A stretch of DNA of 6,618 nucleotides, from contig JAAZFF010000337.1 in assembly GCA_012511845.1 (NCBI GenBank), positions 1-6,618 of the forward strand, in the 5' to 3' direction. Shown here one piece after another: positions 1 to 6,288 of this stretch. Both the position numbers and the translations under genes were made by a program. Positions within the stretch are counted from its first letter, which is position 1; the number at the start of each line of letters is the position of its first letter. The notes beneath the pieces were generated by a model that did not search any database, had not been told where the DNA came from, and saw only the letters and a list, made by a program, of their open reading frames with translations. This stretch comes from Lentisphaerota bacterium (lineage in GTDB: Bacteria > Verrucomicrobiota > Kiritimatiellia > RFP12 > UBA3636).

Positions 1-807
1 GAATTAGACTTTGTCGGCAGCGCAACTGTAAAGGAAACACCGAAGCATGTCGCAGAAGAGATGCGACAGACCCTGAAGCTGAGTGTCGAAGAGCACCGGA
101 AATCACCAAACTGGACGACAGCTCTGCGCAATTTGATCGACAAGGCGGAAGATGCCGGAATACTCGTTATGGTGAGCGGCGTTGTGGGCAGTAATAACCG
201 TCGCCGCCTTGACGTTGAGGAGTTTCGCGGCTTTGCCCTGGCAGATAATCTGGCTCCGCTGATTGTCATAAACGGCACTGACAGCAAGTCTGCCCAGATG
301 TTCACACTCTGCCACGAGATGGCTCATCTGTGGCTCGGGAGTAGCGGCGTATCTGATACTGATATAGGCAAGATACCTGAGCTTGATGTCGAGCAGTGGT
401 GCAACGAAGTTGCTGCGGAATTTCTTGTACCCCTCGAGCACATTCGGCAGGAGTTCGACAGCGACAATGTACTGGAAGATGAAATGGAGCGTCTGGCAAG
501 GATGTTCAAGGTGAGTACATTAGTTATCCTGCGACGCCTTTTTGATGCAGGTTTTATAAATAGTGATACGCTCTGGAATGTCTATCAGGAAGAGCTATTC
601 AGTATCCGGAGTGTTGAGCAAAAAGGCAGCGGAGGCGGCAACTATTACCGCACTCTGGGCGCACGCACAGGCAAACGTTTTGTAAGTGCCGTTTTAACGA
701 GTACTCTTGAAGGACAAACGCTGTTTCAAGATGCATTTCGAATGCTGGGAATGCGCAAAAGCTCTACCTTTTATAATGCTGCACGTGAAATGGGGGTGCT
801 ACTATGA
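1..807 (+). CDS. ImmA/IrrE-family zinc metallopeptidase regulator, 5'-truncated by the window edge
   Basis: The frame is open from base 1, so the true start lies upstream and the Met at 61 is internal. A total of 268 codons is visible, ending in TGA. Counting from base 1, the zinc-peptidase signature is HEMAH (H105, E106, H109) inside FTLCHEMAHLWLG. It is followed by a second helix, EQWCNEVAAEFLVP, whose E131 sits where the family's third zinc ligand lies. The preceding stretch (RRRLDVEEFRGFALADNLAP, then KSAQMF) is typical of long regulators that carry an N-terminal XRE-type helix-turn-helix before the peptidase. That HTH would be outside the window, so its presence is inferred. Known family members cleave or inactivate a partner repressor, or act as the antitoxin-like half of a two-gene module. 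Here the gene overlaps the DUF4411 gene by 4 nt, suggesting translational coupling and a functional pair. The peptidase fold assignment is strong; the substrate is unknown. Confidence 0.9.
   Translation, partial: ELDFVGSATVKETPKHVAEEMRQTLKLSVEEHRKSPNWTTALRNLIDKAEDAGILVMVSGVVGSNNRRRLDVEEFRGFALADNLAPLIVINGTDSKSAQMFTLCHEMAHLWLGSSGVSDTDIGKIPELDVEQWCNEVAAEFLVPLEHIRQEFDSDNVLEDEMERLARMFKVSTLVILRRLFDAGFINSDTLWNVYQEELFSIRSVEQKGSGGGNYYRTLGARTGKRFVSAVLTSTLEGQTLFQDAFRMLGMRKSSTFYNAAREMGVLL
792..798 (+). promoter_or_regulatory. Likely ribosome binding site for the DUF4411 gene
   Basis: GGGGGTG differs by one base from the Shine-Dalgarno core GGAGGTG and lies 5 nt before the ATG at 804. It sits within the end of the upstream coding region. 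It supports ATG 804 as the start and fits coupled translation through the ATGA stop/start overlap at 804-807. Confidence 0.5.
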
Positions 808-1316
808 CTTATCTTATCGACGCCAATGTTTTTATACAGGCAAAAAACCTGCATTACGGTCTGGACTTCTGTCCTGCTTTCTGGCAGTGGCTGATCGAGC
901 ATAATGCAACAGGTCGAGTATTCAGCATCGACAGGGTTGCAGATCAAATCAAAGCTGGTGATGACGAACTGTCGGAGTGGGCAAAAAAGTATGGAGACAG
1001 CTTATTTCTGGCAACGGACAGCAATGTTGCCTCGTACTTCAGCACAGTGAGCACATGGGTAACACAGCAGGATTATGAGCCTGCAGCCGTGAATTCCTTT
1101 TTCCAGATTGCCGACTACTACCTGATAGCTCATGCTTTAGCCGGTGAACATATTGTAGTAACACATGAGATTCCGTCTTATTCCGAAAGACGCATAAAAA
1201 TTCCCGATGTTTGCGCGGGGCTGGATATAAATTTTATGACCCCTTATGAAATGCTTCGGAAGGAATGCGCCAGATTTGTTCTTGGCAACGTAAATGACGA
1301 ATATAGCGAGAGGTAA
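804..1316 (+). CDS. DUF4411 family PIN-like protein (putative nuclease toxin)
   Basis: This is a complete 170-residue protein ending in TAA. It opens with MTYLIDANVFIQAKN, in which D6 matches the first acidic residue of PIN-fold nucleases. Further acidic positions are D43/D47 in SIDRVADQIKAGDDELSEWA and D104 in QIADYYLIAHAL, the latter followed by the core strand EHIVVTHE. The end has the DUF4411-like pattern IPDVCAGLDINFMTPYEML. PIN proteins are Mg-dependent ribonucleases, often VapC-type toxins; RNase activity here is inferred from fold and acidic residues only. The start is supported by the 4-nt overlap with the metallopeptidase gene and a GGGGGTG upstream. hsdR begins 5 nt after its stop, so the three genes are almost certainly co-transcribed. 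It may be a toxin whose regulator is the neighbouring ImmA-like protein, or an accessory of the restriction operon. Family assignment rests on remembered consensus. Confidence 0.82.
   Translation: MTYLIDANVFIQAKNLHYGLDFCPAFWQWLIEHNATGRVFSIDRVADQIKAGDDELSEWAKKYGDSLFLATDSNVASYFSTVSTWVTQQDYEPAAVNSFFQIADYYLIAHALAGEHIVVTHEIPSYSERRIKIPDVCAGLDINFMTPYEMLRKECARFVLGNVNDEYSER
1308..1314 (+). promoter_or_regulatory. Ribosome binding site for hsdR
   Basis: GAGAGGT contains a GAGG core placed 7-8 nt before the ATG at 1322. It overlaps the last codons and stop of the DUF4411 gene, so hsdR translation probably follows directly from the upstream gene. It supports ATG 1322 as the start. Confidence 0.55.
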
Positions 1317-1321
1317 AGCTG

Positions 1322-4300
1322 ATGCAATATTTACCTGAAGCTGATCTTGAAGAGATTCTGCTTGCACAGCTCCATTCGCTGGGATACGCAATTGAGTGCG
1401 ATACACGTATAGGACCCGATGGCGAGGCGCCTGAGCGAGAAAGTTATGCTGAGGTAATTCTTAAAAAGCGTTTTAAGGAAGCGGTTGCGCGCTTTAACCC
1501 CCATATACCGCTTGAAACACGGCAGGACGCCATTCAGCGCATAGTACAGACGGAGTTGCCGACACTGCTCGAGGAAAACAGGCGGTTGCACAAGCTGATT
1601 ACGGAAGGCGTCGAGGTAGAATACTTTGATGATAGCGGATCACTTATCTCCGGCAAGGTAAAACTTATCGACTTTGATGTACCGGATCATAATGACTGGC
1701 TGGCAGTTAATCAGTTTGTTGTGATAAACGGTCAGCATAACCGGCGCCCCGATGTAGTAGTTTTCGTAAACGGCCTGCCGCTGGCTGTAGTCGAGCTGAA
1801 GGCGCCTGGAAGTATGGGTGCAGACTTACGTGCGGCTTTCAACCAGTTGCAGACCTACAAGCAGCAGATCCCGCAACTTTTTGAAACTAATGCCCTGCTC
1901 GTGACTTCAGATGGCATGGAGGCGCGATTCGGCTCGCTTTCAGCTGATCTGGAGCGATTCATGCCGTGGCGTACCGTTGACGGACGTACGATCGAGCCGA
2001 AAGGTTCGCCAGAGCTGTCGGTACTGATTGAAGGCATCTTTAAAAAAGAATGGTTTTTGATGTTTCTGCGTGACTTCACTGTTTTTGGTGAGGCGAGCAC
2101 CGGGCTTGTAAAGATTATTGCCGGCTACCATCAATACCATGCCGTACGCCATGCTGTAGCATCTACTATACGTGCTACGGGTGCAGGTGAAGCTGTAGAA
2201 GAGGATCCGGCAATATATGATCGCCCCAGCGTGAGAGAGCAGGATGCAGGTGATAAACGCGCCGGAGTAATATGGCATACACAGGGCTCAGGCAAGAGCC
2301 TGCTGATGGCTTTTTATGCAGGACAGCTTATAAAACACCCGGCAATGGCAAACCCGACGCTGGTGTTGCTGACTGATCGCAATGATCTCGACGATCAGCT
2401 TTTTTCCACATTTTCGATGTGTCGCGATCTGTTGCGTCAGACTCCCGTACAGGCCGACAGCAGGGACGACCTGAAGAAGCAGCTCAATTGTGCTTCCGGC
2501 GGCGTTATATTTACAACGTTGCAGAAATTCGGCGAGGTGGAGGAGCCGCTTACGGAGCGGAGCAATGTGGTGGTGATTGCCGATGAAGCACACAGGAGCC
2601 AATATGGCTTCAAGGCAAAAGTGGATGCTTCTACGGGCGAGGTTTCATACGGCTTTGCCAAGTACATGCGCGATGCGCTGCCCAACGCCTCATTCATAGG
2701 CTTTACCGGCACACCGATAGAGGCGGACGATGTTAATACGCCTGCCGTTTTCGGCAACTATATCGATATATACGATATAAGTCGTGCTGTAGAGGACGGT
2801 GCCACCGTGCCGATATACTATGAGTCGCGTCTTGCACGCATCGAGCTTGATGAAGACGAAAAGCCCAAGATTGATGCCGAGATTGAAGCGTTGACCGAGG
2901 ACGAACCTGAAGAGGAACAAGAGCGGCTGAAGCAGAAGTGGGCAACTGTTGAAGCTCTCGTGGGCAGTGAAAAACGGCTGGCTCTCGTTGCCGAAGATTT
3001 GGTGACGCACTTCGAATCGCGCGTTTTGGCACTGGAAGGCAAGGCAATGATAGTGGCAATGAGCCGGCGGATTTGCGTTGCGCTTTACGACGAACTGGTC
3101 AAACTGCGCCCTGCGTGGCACAGTGATGACGATGACGCAGGGGCATTAAAGATTGTCATGACCGGTTCAGCAAGCGATCCGCAGGTTTGGCAGGAGCATA
3201 TTGTCAACAAGAGACGGCGTGATTTGCTTGCGAAACGTATTCGCGATCCTGATGACCCGCTTAAAATCGTAATAGTACGTGATATGTGGCTGACCGGTTT
3301 TGATGCCCCGTGCGTCCATACAATGTACATAGACAAGCCGATGCGGGGACATGGGCTGATGCAGGCGATTGCCAGGGTAAACCGAGTCTTCCGTGATAAG
3401 CCTGCAGGTCTTATTGTTGACTATATCGGTATTGCGCAGAATCTGAAATCAGCTTTGCAACAGTATTCGCACAAGGATCAAAAGAGCACCGGTATAGATG
3501 AAGCAGAGGCGGTAGCCGTTATGCTTGAAAAATTCGAGATTGTACGCGACATGTTTGCCGCACATGGTGGTATCAGCCACACCGGTGATGAAGGTATAAG
3601 ACACAGATTTGATTACAGTTCTGCACTGACAGGCACACCGAAAGAACGCCTTGAGGTTATGGCTGGCGCTATAGAGTGGATACTTAATCTACAGCAGAAA
3701 CTGGCAGCACTTGAAACAAGCGATGACGCGAAGAAAAAGGCTCACCGCCGATATCAAGACGCAGTATTGGCTCTTTCCAAGGCTTTTGCCTTGGCTGCAA
3801 GCTCCGATGAGGCGCGCGAGATCAGGGAGGAAGTCGGCTTCTTTCAGGCAGTAAGGGCAGCACTTGCAAAGAGCAGCGCACGTGCAGGCGGATCGCCGTA
3901 CGATCGGGAGCTGGCAATCCAGCAGATTGTAAGCCGGGCAGTAGTTTCTACTGAAATCGTTGATATACTTGCTGCAGCCGGAATTCAAAGCCCTGATATA
4001 TCCATCCTGTCCGATGAGTTCCTCTCGGAAATAGAGCAGATAGATAAGAAGAATCTGGCACTTGAGGCTTTGCGCAAGCTGCTTAATGATAGTATACGCT
4101 CGCGCAGTAAAACAAATGTAGTGCAGACGCGGGCATTTTCTGATCGTCTAGAGGATGCAGTAGCGCGCTATCACACCAATGCAATTACTACTGCGGAAGT
4201 TTTGTCGGAGCTTATCCAGCTTGCAAAGGATATTCGTGCGGCGCGCCGGCGTGGAGAGGAAGAAGGCCTGACTGATGAGGAAATTGCCTTTTACGATGCG

Positions 4301-4561
4301 CTTGCAGAAAATGAAAGCGCAGTGGAAGTAATGGGCAATGACCAATTGAAAGTAATTGCCCATGAGCTGCTTGTAAGCCTGCGTGAGAACATCTCTGTGG
4401 ATTGGGCTCAGCGGGAGCCGGCACGCGCCCGCTTGCGTGTGCTGGTTAAGCGTATCCTTCGCAAATACGGCTACCCGCCAGATCTCGAGGATGCAGCAGT
4501 ACAAACAGTACTGCAACAGGCAGAAGCCATCTCGTCGGAGTGGGCACTGCCGCAAAGATAA
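1322..4561 (+). CDS. hsdR: Type I restriction-modification system endonuclease (R) subunit, HsdR
   Basis: The protein has 1079 residues, a normal full length for HsdR, with no frameshift. HsdR joins the HsdM/HsdS methylase to translocate and cleave unmethylated DNA. The N-terminal HSDR_N nuclease carries a PD-(D/E)xK site, D144 (HNRRPDVVVF) with E158-L-K160, plus a QxxxY motif (Q175-Y179). The D-to-E spacing of 14 equals that which I recall for EcoR124I. The SF2 motor follows with Walker A TQGSGKS (T320-S326, K325), DEAH box D421-H424, motif III GFTGTP (460-465), motif V region DMWLTGFDAP (654-663) and motif VI QAIARVNR (681-688). A short acidic, charged stretch lies near residues 515-540. 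The C-terminal ~270 residues match the DUF3387-type (HindI-like) HsdR tail, with SKTNVVQTRAFSDRLEDAV and KRILRKYGYPPD. All catalytic residues are intact, so the subunit should be active if hsdM and hsdS exist upstream. It is the last gene of the operon visible here. Confidence 0.97.
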   Translation: MQYLPEADLEEILLAQLHSLGYAIECDTRIGPDGEAPERESYAEVILKKRFKEAVARFNPHIPLETRQDAIQRIVQTELPTLLEENRRLHKLITEGVEVEYFDDSGSLISGKVKLIDFDVPDHNDWLAVNQFVVINGQHNRRPDVVVFVNGLPLAVVELKAPGSMGADLRAAFNQLQTYKQQIPQLFETNALLVTSDGMEARFGSLSADLERFMPWRTVDGRTIEPKGSPELSVLIEGIFKKEWFLMFLRDFTVFGEASTGLVKIIAGYHQYHAVRHAVASTIRATGAGEAVEEDPAIYDRPSVREQDAGDKRAGVIWHTQGSGKSLLMAFYAGQLIKHPAMANPTLVLLTDRNDLDDQLFSTFSMCRDLLRQTPVQADSRDDLKKQLNCASGGVIFTTLQKFGEVEEPLTERSNVVVIADEAHRSQYGFKAKVDASTGEVSYGFAKYMRDALPNASFIGFTGTPIEADDVNTPAVFGNYIDIYDISRAVEDGATVPIYYESRLARIELDEDEKPKIDAEIEALTEDEPEEEQERLKQKWATVEALVGSEKRLALVAEDLVTHFESRVLALEGKAMIVAMSRRICVALYDELVKLRPAWHSDDDDAGALKIVMTGSASDPQVWQEHIVNKRRRDLLAKRIRDPDDPLKIVIVRDMWLTGFDAPCVHTMYIDKPMRGHGLMQAIARVNRVFRDKPAGLIVDYIGIAQNLKSALQQYSHKDQKSTGIDEAEAVAVMLEKFEIVRDMFAAHGGISHTGDEGIRHRFDYSSALTGTPKERLEVMAGAIEWILNLQQKLAALETSDDAKKKAHRRYQDAVLALSKAFALAASSDEAREIREEVGFFQAVRAALAKSSARAGGSPYDRELAIQQIVSRAVVSTEIVDILAAAGIQSPDISILSDEFLSEIEQIDKKNLALEALRKLLNDSIRSRSKTNVVQTRAFSDRLEDAVARYHTNAITTAEVLSELIQLAKDIRAARRRGEEEGLTDEEIAFYDALAENESAVEVMGNDQLKVIAHELLVSLRENISVDWAQREPARARLRVLVKRILRKYGYPPDLEDAAVQTVLQQAEAISSEWALPQR

Positions 4562-4671
4562 GCAGGACGGAGCCCGGCAAGCCGCCATTTTGAGGGTGAG
4601 CGTCCCCGCAAACCACAGGAGATATTTGACGATATGGGACCATGACGCCCTGACGCCTCGATTCTGACCTC

Positions 4672-4692
4672 GGACACGGGACTCAGGACTCG
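4672..4692. repeat. Tandem heptamer array, three GGACxCx units
   Basis: The units are GGACACG, GGACTCA and GGACTCG in uninterrupted tandem. The preceding TGACCTC (4665-4671) may be a fourth, more diverged unit. It is a short simple repeat of period 7 in non-coding DNA. Confidence 0.6.
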
Positions 4693-4702
4693 GAATTTAA
4701 AC

Positions 4703-4729
4703 TTATTGACCGTATTGACCTTATTGAGG
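4703..4729. repeat. Tandem 9-nt repeat, three units
   Basis: The units TTATTGACC, GTATTGACC and TTATTGAGG follow one another without gaps. The last unit runs into the adjoining hairpin. Confidence 0.65.
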
Positions 4730-4742
4730 TTGCCTCGCAACC
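4728..4742. other. Perfect 6-bp stem-loop
   Basis: GGTTGC (4728-4733) and GCAACC (4737-4742) pair around a CTC loop. No T-run follows on either strand, so it is not a standard intrinsic terminator. It overlaps the edges of the 9-nt array and of the right arm of the 27-nt inverted repeat. Confidence 0.4.
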
Positions 4743-4823
4743 ACGGCTCATGAGGACATTCGCCCTCCAACCCCTGCGTTCTCCGCGGCTCTGCGTGAGA
4801 TATCTTCGCCACCTTAGATCTGT

Positions 4824-4851
4824 CCACTGCCCACTAACCACTAATCACTGC
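4824..4851. repeat. Tandem heptamer array, four CCACTxx units
   Basis: CCACTGC, CCACTAA, CCACTAA and TCACTGC follow in perfect 7-nt register. This is a second period-7 array in the same spacer, with a different unit from the GGACTC one. It abuts the terminal hairpin at 4849. Confidence 0.65.
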
Positions 4852-4866
4852 CCGGCTTGCCGGGCA
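4849..4866 (-). terminator. Possible terminator hairpin of the reductase gene (also downstream of hsdR)
   Basis: TGCCCGG (4849-4855) pairs with CCGGGCA (4860-4866) around CTTG, a 7-bp GC-rich stem starting 18 nt past the TAA at 4885. Position and strength fit a terminator, and it would form in transcripts from either direction. There is no U-tract on either side, so a standard Rho-independent terminator is not shown. It may equally be a hairpin repeat. Confidence 0.35.
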
Positions 4867-4884
4867 CGTTCGGACTGAACTCAA

Positions 4885-6282
4885 TTATATAAACAGGGTA
4901 TTGTTGCTGTGTTTTGCCATTTCTACAAAGCTTGCAACACCGGCTACTTCATCAACTTCAATCAACTCTTCTCTGGTAATGCCCATTACATCCATTGCCA
5001 TATCGCAGGCGATGAACTTGACACCAAGTTCCTTTGCCTGCTTCAGCAATTCAGGCAGCGACGATACATTTTTTGAAGCCATGACCTGCTTCATCATGGC
5101 TGAGCCCATGCCCCCCATGTTCATTTTTGACAACTTGAGCTTTGTGGAGCCCAACGGCAGCATCATGCCGAACATGCGGGATATGAGGTTCTTTTTTACA
5201 GCCGGTGCCGGATTCTGGCGCAATACACTCAATCCCCAGAATGTAAAGAAAATCCCTACTTTCGCACCCGCTGCCGCCATGCCGCATGCCACTATCAATG
5301 CACCCATCGCTTTATCCAGATCATTGCTGAAAAGGATGATTGAAGCTGCATGTCCGCTCGTCACAGCATGTTTCCCATCTTCTTCTGCAACAACCGAATT
5401 CACGGAACTTTTCTGAACGACAGCTTCAAGGTGATCAGCCTTCTTCTCCAGGCTCACAAGCTTATTCCCTGTCGACGCCACCCAGTTCCTCAGATCAGGT
5501 TCGAACGAGTTTGCTGCCACAAGTTTTAATGCCTGACCGCCAGCAAGCTCATCCATAGACTGCTTCAAGTTAACGACAGGTCCGGGGCATGCCATAGCCC
5601 TGACATCAATAACTTTAGCTGGATTCATATTGTCAGAATCTGTTTTCGCAGAGATATCAGGGCGGTCAGGCTTGCAATCCACATCAATCGCAACTCCGGC
5701 AGCAGGGGGATTAAAAAGTTTCCAGGTCATGCTGCCCCCGGAAAGATTGTACACATCAAATCCATGTTGCTTCAAAATACGTTCAGCAAAATAACCTCTC
5801 TGTCCGACAGCGCAGGAAGTAACAATCGGTTTCGATTTGTCAAACTCTACAAGGCGTTCCCTAAGTTTTTCAAGTGGAATGTTCACAAAACCGGGAGTGG
5901 GATCACACTCGAACTCGGCAGCCTCCCTCACATCAATCAAAAGAGCATTTTCCGGTATTTCTCCTATTTGTATGATCCTTGTATCTCCGCTTAACGCACC
6001 CTCCGCCAGCATACCCAACATATTAACCGGATCTTTGGCAGTGTTGAACGGCGGGGCATACGACAGCTCCAACTCTGCTAATTCAGCTACATTAGCACCA
6101 CTTCGCATAGTCGCAGAAATAGCATCAATTCGCTTGTCTACACCTTTCTCCCCAACAACCTGCGCACCGAAGATTTTGCCGTCATCGCCAAAAACAAGTT
6201 TCATGTGGAGACGTTCGGCACCGGGATAATACGTTGCGCTGGAAAAAGGATGTGCATATATCACGCGGTATTTTACGCCCAT
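4885..6282 (-). CDS. CoA-disulfide/persulfide reductase C-terminal part fused to rhodanese, TusA and DsrE-like domains (downstream of in-frame amber)
   Basis: This is 465 codons from the ATG at 6282 to TAA. Residues 1-100 are the reductase dimerisation domain (HPFSSATYYPGA, then LSYAPPFNTAKDPVNM). Residues 102-192 are a rhodanese with active-site loop CAVGQRG (C157) and NLSGGSMTW. Residues 223-292 are a TusA-like domain with the CPGP motif (C232-P235). Residues 309-465 are a DsrE/F-like domain (GIFFTFWGL, a Met-rich segment at 370-401, ACDMAMDVMGI with C426, terminal LFI), with another Cys at C333. By family knowledge the modules would pass persulfide sulfur between C157, C232 and the DsrE cysteines while the flavoprotein reduces disulfides or persulfides with NAD(P)H in the cytoplasm. 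The ATG at 6282 has no Shine-Dalgarno upstream and starts mid-domain. It is two codons after a TAG in the same frame, so this is best read as the 3' part of one gene continuing to 6618, not an independent gene. Confidence 0.9.
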   Translation of the reverse strand: MGVKYRVIYAHPFSSATYYPGAERLHMKLVFGDDGKIFGAQVVGEKGVDKRIDAISATMRSGANVAELAELELSYAPPFNTAKDPVNMLGMLAEGALSGDTRIIQIGEIPENALLIDVREAAEFECDPTPGFVNIPLEKLRERLVEFDKSKPIVTSCAVGQRGYFAERILKQHGFDVYNLSGGSMTWKLFNPPAAGVAIDVDCKPDRPDISAKTDSDNMNPAKVIDVRAMACPGPVVNLKQSMDELAGGQALKLVAANSFEPDLRNWVASTGNKLVSLEKKADHLEAVVQKSSVNSVVAEEDGKHAVTSGHAASIILFSNDLDKAMGALIVACGMAAAGAKVGIFFTFWGLSVLRQNPAPAVKKNLISRMFGMMLPLGSTKLKLSKMNMGGMGSAMMKQVMASKNVSSLPELLKQAKELGVKFIACDMAMDVMGITREELIEVDEVAGVASFVEMAKHSNNTLFI

Positions 6283-6285
6283 CTG

Positions 6286-6288
6286 CTA
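6286..6288 (-). other. In-frame amber (TAG) codon interrupting the reductase gene
   Basis: Read on the minus strand, the codons run CGC AGA CTT TAG CAG ATG GGC GTA (R R L stop Q M G V). The frame is identical on both sides, and the reductase homology continues without loss: GLTERRL before, MGVKYRVIYAHP after. From remembered homologues the interrupted position usually carries a polar residue such as Lys. TAG is one substitution from AAG (Lys) and CAG (Gln). Nonsense mutation, base-call error and UAG readthrough or recoding all remain possible. Confidence 0.9.

Larger units (their letters stand above)
4592..4767. repeat. Diverged 27-nt inverted repeat, arms differing only by transitions (4592-4618 and 4741-4767)
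   Basis: The left arm begins GAGGGTGAGCGTCC. The reverse complement of the right arm begins GAGGGCGAATGTCC. Over 27 positions 16 match and 11 differ, and all 11 differences are transitions (C/T or G/A). Several can be explained as decay of CG dinucleotides to TG or CA from a common ancestor, for example CTCATGAG from a CTCGCGAG-like core. The arms lie nested inside the 13-nt inverted repeat. They are most simply two oppositely oriented, decayed copies of one dispersed repeat. Confidence 0.5.
4572..4865. repeat. 13-nt perfect inverted repeat bracketing the spacer (arms 4572-4584 and 4853-4865)
   Basis: GCCCGGCAAGCCG at 4572-4584 is the exact reverse complement of CGGCTTGCCGGGC at 4853-4865. 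The arms start 11 nt after the hsdR stop and end 20 nt before the reductase stop, so they enclose nearly the whole spacer. Each arm is partly self-complementary (CGGC..GCCG), and the right arm lies inside a stronger hairpin. No transposase or target-site duplication is visible. They may be two copies of a small hairpin repeat or the ends of a small non-autonomous element. Confidence 0.6.
4562..4884. other. Convergent intergenic spacer, repeat-rich, no credible gene
   Basis: About 320 bp lie between the stop codons of hsdR and the reductase gene. Open frames here are short, run into hsdR, lack start signals and show no family resemblance; their translations derive from repeats. The content from left to right is: one arm of a 13-nt inverted repeat, one arm of a decayed 27-nt inverted repeat, TGACGCC twice (4643-4649, 4651-4657), a GGACTC heptamer array, a TTATTGACC array, a 6-bp hairpin, the second 27-nt arm, a segment with CTGCGT twice (4774-4779, 4791-4796) around CCGCGG, a CCACTAA heptamer array, and a hairpin including the second 13-nt arm. 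The mosaic looks like accumulated dispersed repeats rather than one element. No promoter is expected because the genes converge. Confidence 0.8.

Noticed and set aside
61..63. ATG at 61 as the start of the metallopeptidase gene
   Set aside because: The frame is open to base 1 and the residues before it (PKHVAEEM) look like normal family sequence, so this Met is internal.
2758..2780. AT-rich near-palindromic stretch around TATCGATATATACGATATA
   Set aside because: It is in-frame hsdR coding sequence (YIDIYDIS); the repeated Ile, Tyr and Asp codons account for it.
3777..3794. 7-bp hairpin CCAAGGC-TTTT-GCCTTGG
   Set aside because: It lies within hsdR and encodes SKAFALA, a segment I recall as conserved in this HsdR family, so the protein sequence explains it.
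4383..4827. Open frames on both strands spanning the end of hsdR and the spacer (4383-4667 plus; 4446-4643 and 4471-4827 minus)
   Set aside because: They overlap hsdR out of frame or consist of translated repeats, lack a ribosome binding site and resemble no known family.
4562..4884. CRISPR array or tRNA/rRNA gene in the spacer
   Set aside because: The repeats are 7-9 nt in direct tandem without unique spacers, and no cloverleaf or rRNA signature is visible.
5164..5269. Met-rich segment in the DsrE-like domain as a possible metal-binding insertion
   Set aside because: Methionine-rich sequence at this place is, as I recall it, typical of this DsrE-like subfamily, so it is not unusual.
6282..6282. 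ATG at 6282 as the start of an independent gene
   Set aside because: It lies at the junction into the dimerisation domain of a continuous protein, in the same frame as the sequence upstream of the TAG, with no Shine-Dalgarno. A split gene is less likely than one interrupted gene, though reinitiation cannot be excluded.
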